A DNA stretch of 20,334 nucleotides from CAZKHG01 sp964552655 (lineage in GTDB: Bacteria > Bacteroidota > Bacteroidia > Bacteroidales > Tenuifilaceae). Made by a program: the position numbers and the translations under genes. The stretch lies in contig CAZKHG010000056.1 of assembly GCA_964552655.1 (NCBI GenBank), forward strand, positions 1 to 20,334, in the 5' to 3' direction. Position 1 is the stretch's first letter. Each line of letters begins with the position of its first letter. The notes under the pieces are model-generated. The model was not told the DNA's origin. It ran no database searches and saw nothing but the letters and a program-made list of their open reading frames with translations. Below are positions 13,602 through 20,334 of this stretch, piece by piece.

Positions 13602-14321
13602 ATGGGCAAGTACGGGAAATGGATTACAGGTGGACTGGGTTGGGCGCTGTTTGGACCGATTGGTGGCATTTTAGGATTTGCCATCGGTTCAATATTCGAT
13701 AGCGCAGAGGTAACAAGTAAAATCTATACCGGTGAATCGAGCCGGAACGGGTTTATTGTAAGTCTGCTGGTGCTGGTTTCAGCAGTGATGAAAGCAGATG
13801 GGAAAGTTCTGAAATCTGAACTGGACTATGTAAAAAAATACTTCTACGATAATTTTGGGACTTCTGCCTCTCGTGAGGCCATGATCCTTTTAAGGGATAT
13901 CCTAAAGCAACAAGTCCCACTGAAAGATGTTTGCCAGCAAATCAGGGACAATGTTGACTATCCATCCCGGTTACAACTGCTTCATTTTCTTTTTGGGGTT
14001 GCCAATGCCGATGGAGTTATCAGCATTGAGGAGCAAAAGGTTATTGAGGATATCGCCTCCTTTATGGGCATTTCAGCAAACGACTATAACTCCATTAAGG
14101 CAATGTTTGTTGTTGACCTCAATAATTATTATACCATCCTGGAAGTTCAACCAAATGCCACTAACGAAGAAATTAAAAAAGCATACCGTACCATGGCTGT
14201 TAAGTATCACCCTGATAAGGTTAGCTATTTGGGAGAAGATGTAAGAAAAGCAGCAGAACAGAAATTTAAGAAAGTGAATGAGGCGTATGAAAAGATCAAA
14301 AAAGAACGAGGAATTGTTTAA
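13602..14321 (+). CDS. TerB-domain/DnaJ-domain co-chaperone, DjlA-like
   Basis: This is a 239-residue protein. The Gly-rich N-terminus (GGLGWALFGPIGGILGFAIGSIFD, 10-33) may insert in or lie on the membrane. A TerB-like all-helical domain follows at about 47-155 (SLLVLVSAVMKADGKVLKSE and the repeat-like FGVANADGVISIEEQKVI, both with the ADG-x-acidic metal-type motif). The C-terminus is a J domain (about 172-236: YYTILEVQPNATNEEIKKAY, then the HPD triad at 203-205 and FKKVNEAYEKIK). J domains stimulate Hsp70 ATPase activity. The DjlA order (membrane segment, TerB, J) is the same, so a role in envelope-linked protein quality control is plausible but unproven. It follows coaE by 2 bp. Confidence 0.9.
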   Translation: MGKYGKWITGGLGWALFGPIGGILGFAIGSIFDSAEVTSKIYTGESSRNGFIVSLLVLVSAVMKADGKVLKSELDYVKKYFYDNFGTSASREAMILLRDILKQQVPLKDVCQQIRDNVDYPSRLQLLHFLFGVANADGVISIEEQKVIEDIASFMGISANDYNSIKAMFVVDLNNYYTILEVQPNATNEEIKKAYRTMAVKYHPDKVSYLGEDVRKAAEQKFKKVNEAYEKIKKERGIV

Positions 14322-14392
14322 TTTACACAATTGGTATAATGAATTATGATTTTTATAAAACCTATTTCCTTCAACTTATAACTCTAAATAAA

Positions 14393-16450
14393 ATGAAAAC
14401 ATTTTACTATTTACTAACCATTCCAATACTGTTAAGCATGCCACAGTGCAAGCAGGAAAATAAAAAAGAGGCAATTGCCGGATCCCCAATCAATGATCAG
14501 AGCATACAAAATACCACCAGGCAGCTGGTGGATAAGTACGGGGAAAGCGCAAAATTCAGGGCTGAGAAAGGTGTAAAACAAGTTGCAGAACTTTGGAGGT
14601 CATCAGATGGATCACAAACAGATTTTGAGACTTTTTGTAAAGAACAATTTGTGGCTACTGATGCAGATATCGAATTGCTATTTAACAAGTTATCGTACGG
14701 GTTTGAGATACTCTTTGGCAATTTTAATAAAATAACCAAGGATTTAAGAAAACCGGTGGATTTAGACATGGGTCCAATTACAGCAATTGACGAGATATTT
14801 GCCGGGTATAGTGCCGGTGCCCACATAGACGATGATCTTTTTTCGAATAAAGTTGCTTTTATTACAGCATTAAACTTTCCAAATTACTCGCTCAAAGAAA
14901 AAACTGAGCTGAGCGAAAAATGGACTCGTAAAGATTGGGCGTATGCCAGAATGGGGGATGTTTTTACATCAAGAATACCTGCAGAATTGAATCAGCATTA
15001 CAGCATGGTTAGCTCAAAAGCGGATGGGTATATTTCTGAATACAATATTAAACTCGGGTATCTTGTAAATGACAAGTATGAAAAACTTTTCCCTGAAGAT
15101 CTTTCACTGATAAGCCATTGGGGAATCCGTGATGAATTAAAAGCCCAATATGCTAACAAAGAGGGTGGACTGGAGCGACAGAAAATGATTTACCAGGTAA
15201 TGAAACGTATTATAGATCAAACTATTCCACAAAATGTTATTAATAGTACCGAATATTTATGGAATCCCTTCTCCAATATTGTTACTAAAAATGGTATAGT
15301 AGCTGAATCGAAAGCTGAACCTGACACCAGGTATCAACAGGTGGTAAACCTTTTCAACGCATTAAAAGCCATGGATAAATATACACCCGCTACGCCAACA
15401 TTTATCCAAAGAAAATTTGAAGGAAGCCTTGAAATTCCTGTTGAGGATGTTGAGCTGCTCTTTACAGGTTTGGTTTCGTCTAAAGAAGTCCGTGATTTGG
15501 GAAAACTCATTAGTAAAAGACTTGGCAGGCCTTTGGAGCCATTTGATATCTGGTACGATGGGTTTAAAGCCCGCAGCGGAATTTCAACTGAAAAACTCGA
15601 TAATATTGTAAATAACAGATTTTCAAGCCAACAAGCATTTCAGAATGAAATGTCCAATATACTAACCACTCTTGGATGGAGTAAAGAAAAAGCAAAATTT
15701 TTTGCAGACAGGATAAAAATTGAAGCTGCTCGTGGTTCGGGTCATGCCTGGGGCGCAGAGATGCGAAATGGCGATGTAGCTCTTTTGCGTGCCAGAATTG
15801 GCAAGAAAGGGATGGATTATAAAGGGTTTAACATTGCCAGCCACGAGTTTGGCCATAATGTTGAGCAAACCATCACTTTACAAGATGTTGATTACTATAT
15901 GATGCACGGTGTTCCTAATACTGCTTTTACGGAGGCCCTGGCATTCGTATTTCAGAAACGCGACCTAGAAATCCTTGGAATGAAGGAAACAAACCCTGAT
16001 AAGGAGGAGCTTATGGCTCTTGATAACCTATGGTCGTGCTATGAAATTATGGGTGTTTCCCTTGTTGATATCAACCTATGGAAATGGTTATACCAAAACC
16101 CCAATGCAACAGCGGCTCAAGTTAAAGAAGCTACAATCACCATCGCAAAAGAAATCTGGAATAAATACTATGCCGATGTTTTCGGGAGTAAAGATGAAAC
16201 AATCCTGGCAATTTACTCGCACATGATTGATAACCCATTGTACTTGTCTGCCTACCCAATTGGACACCTGATCGATTTCCAGATAGAAAAGCAGCTAAAA
16301 GGGAAAAATTTCGCCAATGAGATTCAACGAATGTATGAGCAAGGCAGGTTAACTCCTCAGGCCTGGATGAAAGGAGCAGTTGGAGAACCGCTATCAATAA
16401 AACCAATTCTCGAAGTATCAGCTAAAGCAATAGAAAAAATATCAAAATAA
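14393..16450 (+). CDS. Putative zinc metallopeptidase (gluzincin, M3-like), exported lipoprotein
   Basis: From the ATG at 14393 the protein has 685 residues with a short signal (MKTFYYLLTIPILLSMPQC), pointing to a lipoprotein with C19 as the anchor. The -1 Gln makes the lipobox weak. An upstream in-frame ATG at 14339 gives 703 residues but places a poor, non-signal sequence first, so I prefer 14393. The zinc site is HEFGH (484-488) with a third ligand E514 in the phrase TEALAF, 26 residues later. This is the gluzincin spacing seen in M3 oligopeptidases and related families. The rest is helical. No clear family match beyond this was possible by eye. The gene starts 71 bp after the DjlA-like gene and ends at a strong terminator. 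It could degrade short peptides in the periplasm or at the cell surface. Confidence 0.78.
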   Translation: MKTFYYLLTIPILLSMPQCKQENKKEAIAGSPINDQSIQNTTRQLVDKYGESAKFRAEKGVKQVAELWRSSDGSQTDFETFCKEQFVATDADIELLFNKLSYGFEILFGNFNKITKDLRKPVDLDMGPITAIDEIFAGYSAGAHIDDDLFSNKVAFITALNFPNYSLKEKTELSEKWTRKDWAYARMGDVFTSRIPAELNQHYSMVSSKADGYISEYNIKLGYLVNDKYEKLFPEDLSLISHWGIRDELKAQYANKEGGLERQKMIYQVMKRIIDQTIPQNVINSTEYLWNPFSNIVTKNGIVAESKAEPDTRYQQVVNLFNALKAMDKYTPATPTFIQRKFEGSLEIPVEDVELLFTGLVSSKEVRDLGKLISKRLGRPLEPFDIWYDGFKARSGISTEKLDNIVNNRFSSQQAFQNEMSNILTTLGWSKEKAKFFADRIKIEAARGSGHAWGAEMRNGDVALLRARIGKKGMDYKGFNIASHEFGHNVEQTITLQDVDYYMMHGVPNTAFTEALAFVFQKRDLEILGMKETNPDKEELMALDNLWSCYEIMGVSLVDINLWKWLYQNPNATAAQVKEATITIAKEIWNKYYADVFGSKDETILAIYSHMIDNPLYLSAYPIGHLIDFQIEKQLKGKNFANEIQRMYEQGRLTPQAWMKGAVGEPLSIKPILEVSAKAIEKISK

Positions 16451-16470
16451 AACATAATTCGTGTAGGAAA

Positions 16471-16508
16471 GATGCTGTCTAAAAAGTAATTTAGACAGCA
16501 TCTTTTTT
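16471..16508 (+). terminator. Strong intrinsic terminator after the metallopeptidase
   Basis: A perfect 13-bp stem, GATGCTGTCTAAA (16471-16483) with TTTAGACAGCATC (16490-16502), around AAGTAA and followed by six T residues (16503-16508). The MutS-like ATG is only 8 nt after the T run. Confidence 0.9.
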
Positions 16509-16516
16509 ATAAGCCC

Positions 16517-17863
16517 ATGATAAAACCAAAAACATTAACAACTGACCACCAAACCCTTACAGAACTTGAAATTTTCAGGGACGATAATAAAGGGTTAACC
16601 ATTTTCGAGCTTCTTAATAAAACTATTACCACAGGTGGGATGGATAACCTGAAAATTTTATTTCTCAACCCCTCAAATTCGGCAGAAGAAATAAGATCAA
16701 CACAGGATGTATTGAAATTTATATTAAAAGATTTTGTGAAATGGGATTTACCCTTCACTAAAGTATTAATGGATAAAGTTGAAATATACTATTTTTCCAA
16801 GGTGCAGCCTGTTATCACCGAAAATGATTTCTCCAGGTTGATTGAAGGGGGTTACTACCGAATTACCAAAAAAGAGTTTAAAGGAACAGCAATTGATGGA
16901 ACAAAAGCCACATTGCAATTCGTATTGAATCTAAAAAAATTTCTTTCCCAGTTTGACAGGAATCAACTCCCTAACCAGCTGGTTCAACTCTTTGCCAAAG
17001 CAGATGAAATCTTTAATGATAAAGATATCCAGATGGCCTGTACTGTTGAAAAAATTGATTCCATGAGTTTTCTTGATACAATCACCATAGACCAATGGTT
17101 TCGGTATAAACATAAAAATAAGGTTACCTCACTTATAGATATTGCATACCAGCTTGATGTATTTCTCTCTATGGCAAAGGCCACCCGGGAGCTGAATCTC
17201 TCATTTCCTGAAATAGTTGATTCAGAAAAACCAATTTTTGAGGTTGAGGGTCTTTTTCACCTGTTTTTAAAAAAACCCGTTCACAATGATTTAAAATTCG
17301 ATGATTCAAAGAATTTTCTTTTTCTCACCGGGCCAAATATGGCTGGCAAAACAACTTTTTTAAAATCATGCGGGATTGCTATCTACCTCGGACAACTTGG
17401 AATGGGAGTGCCGGCCATAAGGATGAAACTTACACCATTTAACGCCCTGTTCAGCAGCCTGAATACCACCGATAATTTAAGTATTGGGTATAGCTATTTC
17501 TACAGTGAGGTAATGCGGGTAAAAAAAGCTGCAGAAACACTCCAAAAGGAGAAGAAAGTATTCATGATCTTCGATGAACTATTCAAGGGGACTAATATTA
17601 AAGACGCATTCGATGGTTCATTGTTGGTTATAAATGGGCTCAAAAAATGGGGTAATAGCATGTTTGTACTTGCATCTCATTTAACAGAACTATCAGCCAA
17701 GATAGAGAATTTTCCAAACGTTTTCTTTCAGTATTTTGAATCTTCAGTGGAAAATGGCCGACCAAAATTCAGCTTTAAGATTTGCCCTGGCAAATCGGAT
17801 GAAAGGCTTGGTTTGCTGATTTTACAAAACGAAAAAATCGAGGAGCTGTTAAATCCTGATTAA
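16517..17863 (+). CDS. MutS-family ATPase lacking the mismatch-recognition domain
   Basis: The 448-residue protein has a helical MutS core/lever region (about 1-240; TDHQTLTELEIF near the start is typical of the Bacteroidota short MutS family). The ATPase domain follows: Walker A GPNMAGKTT (272-280), the conserved segment LGMGVPA, the signature around SYFYSEVMR, Walker B FDELFKGTN (D353, E354) and the switch ASHLTEL. The N-terminal mismatch-binding and connector domains of full MutS (about 850 residues) are absent, as in other short MutS homologues. The ATPase and DNA-clamp core remain, so it may act on branched or recombination structures rather than mismatches. The MutS2 Smr domain is also absent. 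The start is well supported because the family motif begins at residue 8. GH127 follows after 12 bp. Confidence 0.9.
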   Translation: MIKPKTLTTDHQTLTELEIFRDDNKGLTIFELLNKTITTGGMDNLKILFLNPSNSAEEIRSTQDVLKFILKDFVKWDLPFTKVLMDKVEIYYFSKVQPVITENDFSRLIEGGYYRITKKEFKGTAIDGTKATLQFVLNLKKFLSQFDRNQLPNQLVQLFAKADEIFNDKDIQMACTVEKIDSMSFLDTITIDQWFRYKHKNKVTSLIDIAYQLDVFLSMAKATRELNLSFPEIVDSEKPIFEVEGLFHLFLKKPVHNDLKFDDSKNFLFLTGPNMAGKTTFLKSCGIAIYLGQLGMGVPAIRMKLTPFNALFSSLNTTDNLSIGYSYFYSEVMRVKKAAETLQKEKKVFMIFDELFKGTNIKDAFDGSLLVINGLKKWGNSMFVLASHLTELSAKIENFPNVFFQYFESSVENGRPKFSFKICPGKSDERLGLLILQNEKIEELLNPD

Positions 17864-17875
17864 ATAGCAGATATT

Positions 17876-20269
17876 ATGAAAACTTACAGAAGAATTTTCC
17901 AATTCTTACTGGTTGCTTCAACCTTGTATTTAATAGTAAATTGTAAATCAAATGAAAAGGATTACCCGTTAAGGCCTGTCCCATTCACTGATGTAAAATT
18001 AACCGATAATTTCTGGGCTCCCAGGATAAAAAAGAACCATGATATAACCATTCCAATTGCCCTTAAGCAATGTGAATTAACGGGCAGAATCAGAAATTTC
18101 AAGATTGCCGGGAAACTTGAAACCGGTTCGTTCTGTACGCTTTACCCTTTCGATGATTCCGATGTATATAAGATAATTGAAGGTGCAAGCTATTCCTTAC
18201 AAACCTTTCCAGATTCTATGCTATCACAAACAATTGATTCTTTGATTTCATTCATCGGGTTGGCACAGGAACCCGATGGGTATTTATATACCAACCGAAC
18301 CATTGATTCCACACATTTGCATGAATGGGTTGGGAAAAAGAGATGGGAAAAAGATCCAGAACTTAGCCATGAATTATATAATCTTGGCCATTTGTACGAA
18401 GCAGCAGCTGCCCATTACCAGGCAACCGGAAAGCGAACCTTGCTTGATATTGCCATTAAAAGTGCAAACCTGGTTTATAAGGATTTTATTGGGAAACAAC
18501 TCCCCTACTACCCCGGTCATCAGGTTATAGAGATGGGATTGGTAAAACTTTACAGAGCCACCGGGGGAAAAAAATACCTAGAATTAGCAAAGTATATGCT
18601 TGATATTCGCCGTGGAGGCGATGAGTACAATCAGGCCCATAAACCAGTTACTGAGCAGGATAAAATAGTTGGTCATGCGGTTCGTGCAACCTATATGTAC
18701 TCCGGAATGGCTGATTATGCTGCGATAATGAATGATAACACATACTCAAAACCCCTGTTTAAAATCTGGGACGATTTAATTGGCACTAAATATTATATAA
18801 CAGGTGGAATCGGATCAAGTGGATCAAATGAAGGTTTTGGCGCTCCCTACGATTTGCCAAATATGGCAGCTTACTGCGAAACCTGTGCATCAATCGGCTT
18901 AGTTTTCTGGAATTACAGAATGTTTTTACTCACTGGTGAATCAAAGTACTACGACATTCTGGAAAGAACCTTATATAACGGTTTATTGTCCGGTGTTTCT
19001 TTAACAGCCGATCATTTTTTCTACCCAAACGTACTGGAATCGAGAGGCCAACATGACCGAAGCGAATGGTTTGGTTGTGCGTGTTGTCCCAGCAATATCT
19101 GTAGATTTTTACCATCGCTGCCTGGCTATGTATATGCTGTTAGGAAGAATGTGCTGTACACAAATCTTTATATAAGCAGTTCAGCAAAAATAAATATAGA
19201 TGGAACAGATGTAGAGGTTGAGCAATTATCAGATTTTCCGTTAGACGGGAAGGTTACAATCAAAGTACGGCCAGAAAACAACAAACATTTTACGATTAAA
19301 CTACGCATTCCATCATGGGTTAATGATCAACCTGTATCAACCAATCTGTATAGATTCACCAATAAACCTCAGAGTTATATCACTGTTGAATTGAACGGTG
19401 AAATGCAAAACGCCACAGTTGAGAAGGGCTATATCTCGTTAGATAGAAAATGGGGAAAAAACGATGTAATTGTACTAAACCTACCCCTTGAAACGCGAAT
19501 GATAAAGGCAAATCAAAAAGTTAAAGCAGACATAGGAAAAATTGCCATTCAACGAGGACCTTTTGTTTACTGTTTGGAATGGCCAGATAACTCAGAAAAA
19601 ATTCAGAGTCTGGTACTCGATTCAACTGCCGGTTTTATAGATGAGTACAAACCAGATCTTTTAAATGGAATTGTAGAATTAAAAGGGAAAGCGAAGCAAG
19701 CTTTGATAGAAGATGGGAAGTTGGAAGTTGGTAAAACAGTAGAAATTAAAGCCATCCCATACTATGCTTGGGCAAACAGAGGTGCTGGCGATATGATTGT
19801 TTGGATTGCCACAGATCCCGCAAGTTCAAAACCATTAAGTCCTCCAACTCTAGCATCATCAAGTAAAGTTAGTGCATCCGAAATGAGAAAAAGTATCTTT
19901 TCGATTAATGATAATGAATTGCCTGATAGTTCCAATGATCACTCAACTATTTATTATCACTGGTGGCCCAAAAAGAATACAACAGAATGGGTTGAATACA
20001 AATTTGATTGTCAACAAGCAATTTCAGAAGCATCCGTTTATTGGTTTGATGATGGACCATGGGGAGGATGCAGAATACCAAAATCATGGCGAATCCTATA
20101 TAATCAAAATAATAGATGGGTTCCTGTAAAAAACTTGGCAACATATCCAGTTGAAAAGAATAGGTTATGCAAAGTCAACTTCGAGAAAGTGAAAACGAAT
20201 GCTGTCAGGTTAGAAGTTACATTACAGAAAGATTGGTCAACGGGCATTTACGAATGGGAAATAAAATAA
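17876..20269 (+). CDS. GH127 beta-L-arabinofuranosidase-type glycosidase, lipoprotein with C-terminal F5/8-type domain
   Basis: The 797-residue protein has a signal peptide with a possible lipid-anchor cysteine (C23 in LIVNC). The (alpha/alpha)6 barrel of GH127 covers about residues 35-430. Compared with the characterised HypBA1 enzyme, all key residues are present: the probable acid/base E319 (in NEGFG), zinc ligands E335 and C337 (YCETC), and C403-C404 (GCACCPSN), C403 corresponding to the cysteine nucleophile. Beta domains (430-660) follow, then a galactose-binding-like (F5/8 type C) module at about 670-797 (HWWPKKNTTEWVEYKF, ASVYWFDDGPWGG, RLEVTLQKDW). It is expected to release beta-L-arabinofuranose or a related sugar from plant glycans or glycoproteins in the periplasm or on the surface. 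It lies 12 bp after the MutS-like gene and 19 bp before the next exported protein. Confidence 0.93.
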   Translation: MKTYRRIFQFLLVASTLYLIVNCKSNEKDYPLRPVPFTDVKLTDNFWAPRIKKNHDITIPIALKQCELTGRIRNFKIAGKLETGSFCTLYPFDDSDVYKIIEGASYSLQTFPDSMLSQTIDSLISFIGLAQEPDGYLYTNRTIDSTHLHEWVGKKRWEKDPELSHELYNLGHLYEAAAAHYQATGKRTLLDIAIKSANLVYKDFIGKQLPYYPGHQVIEMGLVKLYRATGGKKYLELAKYMLDIRRGGDEYNQAHKPVTEQDKIVGHAVRATYMYSGMADYAAIMNDNTYSKPLFKIWDDLIGTKYYITGGIGSSGSNEGFGAPYDLPNMAAYCETCASIGLVFWNYRMFLLTGESKYYDILERTLYNGLLSGVSLTADHFFYPNVLESRGQHDRSEWFGCACCPSNICRFLPSLPGYVYAVRKNVLYTNLYISSSAKINIDGTDVEVEQLSDFPLDGKVTIKVRPENNKHFTIKLRIPSWVNDQPVSTNLYRFTNKPQSYITVELNGEMQNATVEKGYISLDRKWGKNDVIVLNLPLETRMIKANQKVKADIGKIAIQRGPFVYCLEWPDNSEKIQSLVLDSTAGFIDEYKPDLLNGIVELKGKAKQALIEDGKLEVGKTVEIKAIPYYAWANRGAGDMIVWIATDPASSKPLSPPTLASSSKVSASEMRKSIFSINDNELPDSSNDHSTIYYHWWPKKNTTEWVEYKFDCQQAISEASVYWFDDGPWGGCRIPKSWRILYNQNNRWVPVKNLATYPVEKNRLCKVNFEKVKTNAVRLEVTLQKDWSTGIYEWEIK

Positions 20270-20288
20270 CTAAACAATTAACCCACCT

Positions 20289-20334
20289 ATGAAAAAAATT
20301 TACCTGCAAATTGCAATCCTTTCGGCAGCAGTAA
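20289..20334 (+). CDS. Start of another exported protein (partial)
   Basis: An ATG at 20289, 19 bp after the GH127 stop, opens a frame running off the right edge after 15 codons: MKKIYLQIAILSAAV. Basic residues followed by a hydrophobic run mark a signal peptide. The short gap suggests co-transcription with GH127, so another carbohydrate-active or surface protein is likely, but nothing of the mature protein is visible. Confidence 0.6.
   Translation, partial: MKKIYLQIAILSAAV

Noticed and set aside
14335..14340. TATAAT before the metallopeptidase gene as a sigma-70 -10 box
   Set aside because: Bacteroidota primary sigma factor uses TAnnTTTG; no matching -33 element is present and the match is likely chance in AT-rich DNA.

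Overview
The window looks like chromosomal DNA from a member of the Bacteroidota, probably a Bacteroidales/Marinilabiliales-type anaerobe. The base composition is AT-rich. Promoters match the Bacteroidota form (TTG, 17 nt, TAnnTTTG) rather than TTGACA/TATAAT. Several proteins are typical of the phylum: a long NusB, a PUR-family DUF3276 protein, a FeoA-FeoB fusion, an HYC_CC_PP-type protein, a TonB receptor with a carboxypeptidase-regulatory-like N-terminal domain, and an FtsX/MacB permease. The genus cannot be read from the sequence. I saw no tRNA, rRNA, insertion sequence, phage gene, integrase or CRISPR array.

Positions 1-1851: the 5' end of a MacB/FtsX-type permease gene (minus strand, running off the left edge) is divergent from a serine/threonine-phosphatase-type metallophosphoesterase. 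The 243 bp between them hold an operator-like set of TGTTCG half-sites.

Positions 1861-5278 (minus strand): a compact metal locus that I read as copper or another soft metal. In transcription order it encodes a Cys-rich HYC_CC_PP-like membrane-anchored protein, a TonB-dependent receptor with a Cys-Cys pair in the plug, a small cytosolic HMA metallochaperone (CxxC), and an exported HMA protein (CxxC). Together these could move or sense metal from outer membrane to periplasm to cytoplasm.

Positions 5460-8485 (minus strand): a ferrous-iron uptake unit. It holds a fused FeoA-FeoB transporter followed 10 nt later by a 48-residue FeoB-associated Cys-rich membrane protein. A C-terminally short YdeI-like gene comes next. 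The feoAB leader contains a perfect 8-bp inverted repeat.

Positions 8728-9889: a conserved HEAT-like protein (plus) and a PUR-family nucleic-acid-binding protein (minus) converge on a bidirectional terminator.

Positions 10106-14321 (plus strand): a housekeeping series of nusB, a DUF1573 lipoprotein, yajC, a YbbR-like protein, coaE, and a TerB-DnaJ (DjlA-like) protein. A strong intrinsic terminator lies between yajC and the YbbR gene, directly before the YbbR start.

Positions 14393-20334 (plus strand): a putative gluzincin (M3-like) metallopeptidase lipoprotein; a strong terminator; a MutS-family ATPase lacking the mismatch-recognition domain; a GH127 beta-L-arabinofuranosidase-type lipoprotein with the complete catalytic/zinc set and a C-terminal galactose-binding-like domain; and the first 15 codons of another exported protein.

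Most of the window is recognisable core or common accessory content. The most original points are in regulation (operator-like repeats, terminators placed directly before start codons) and in the small Cys-rich proteins around metal transport. I did not find clear evidence of an entirely new system.
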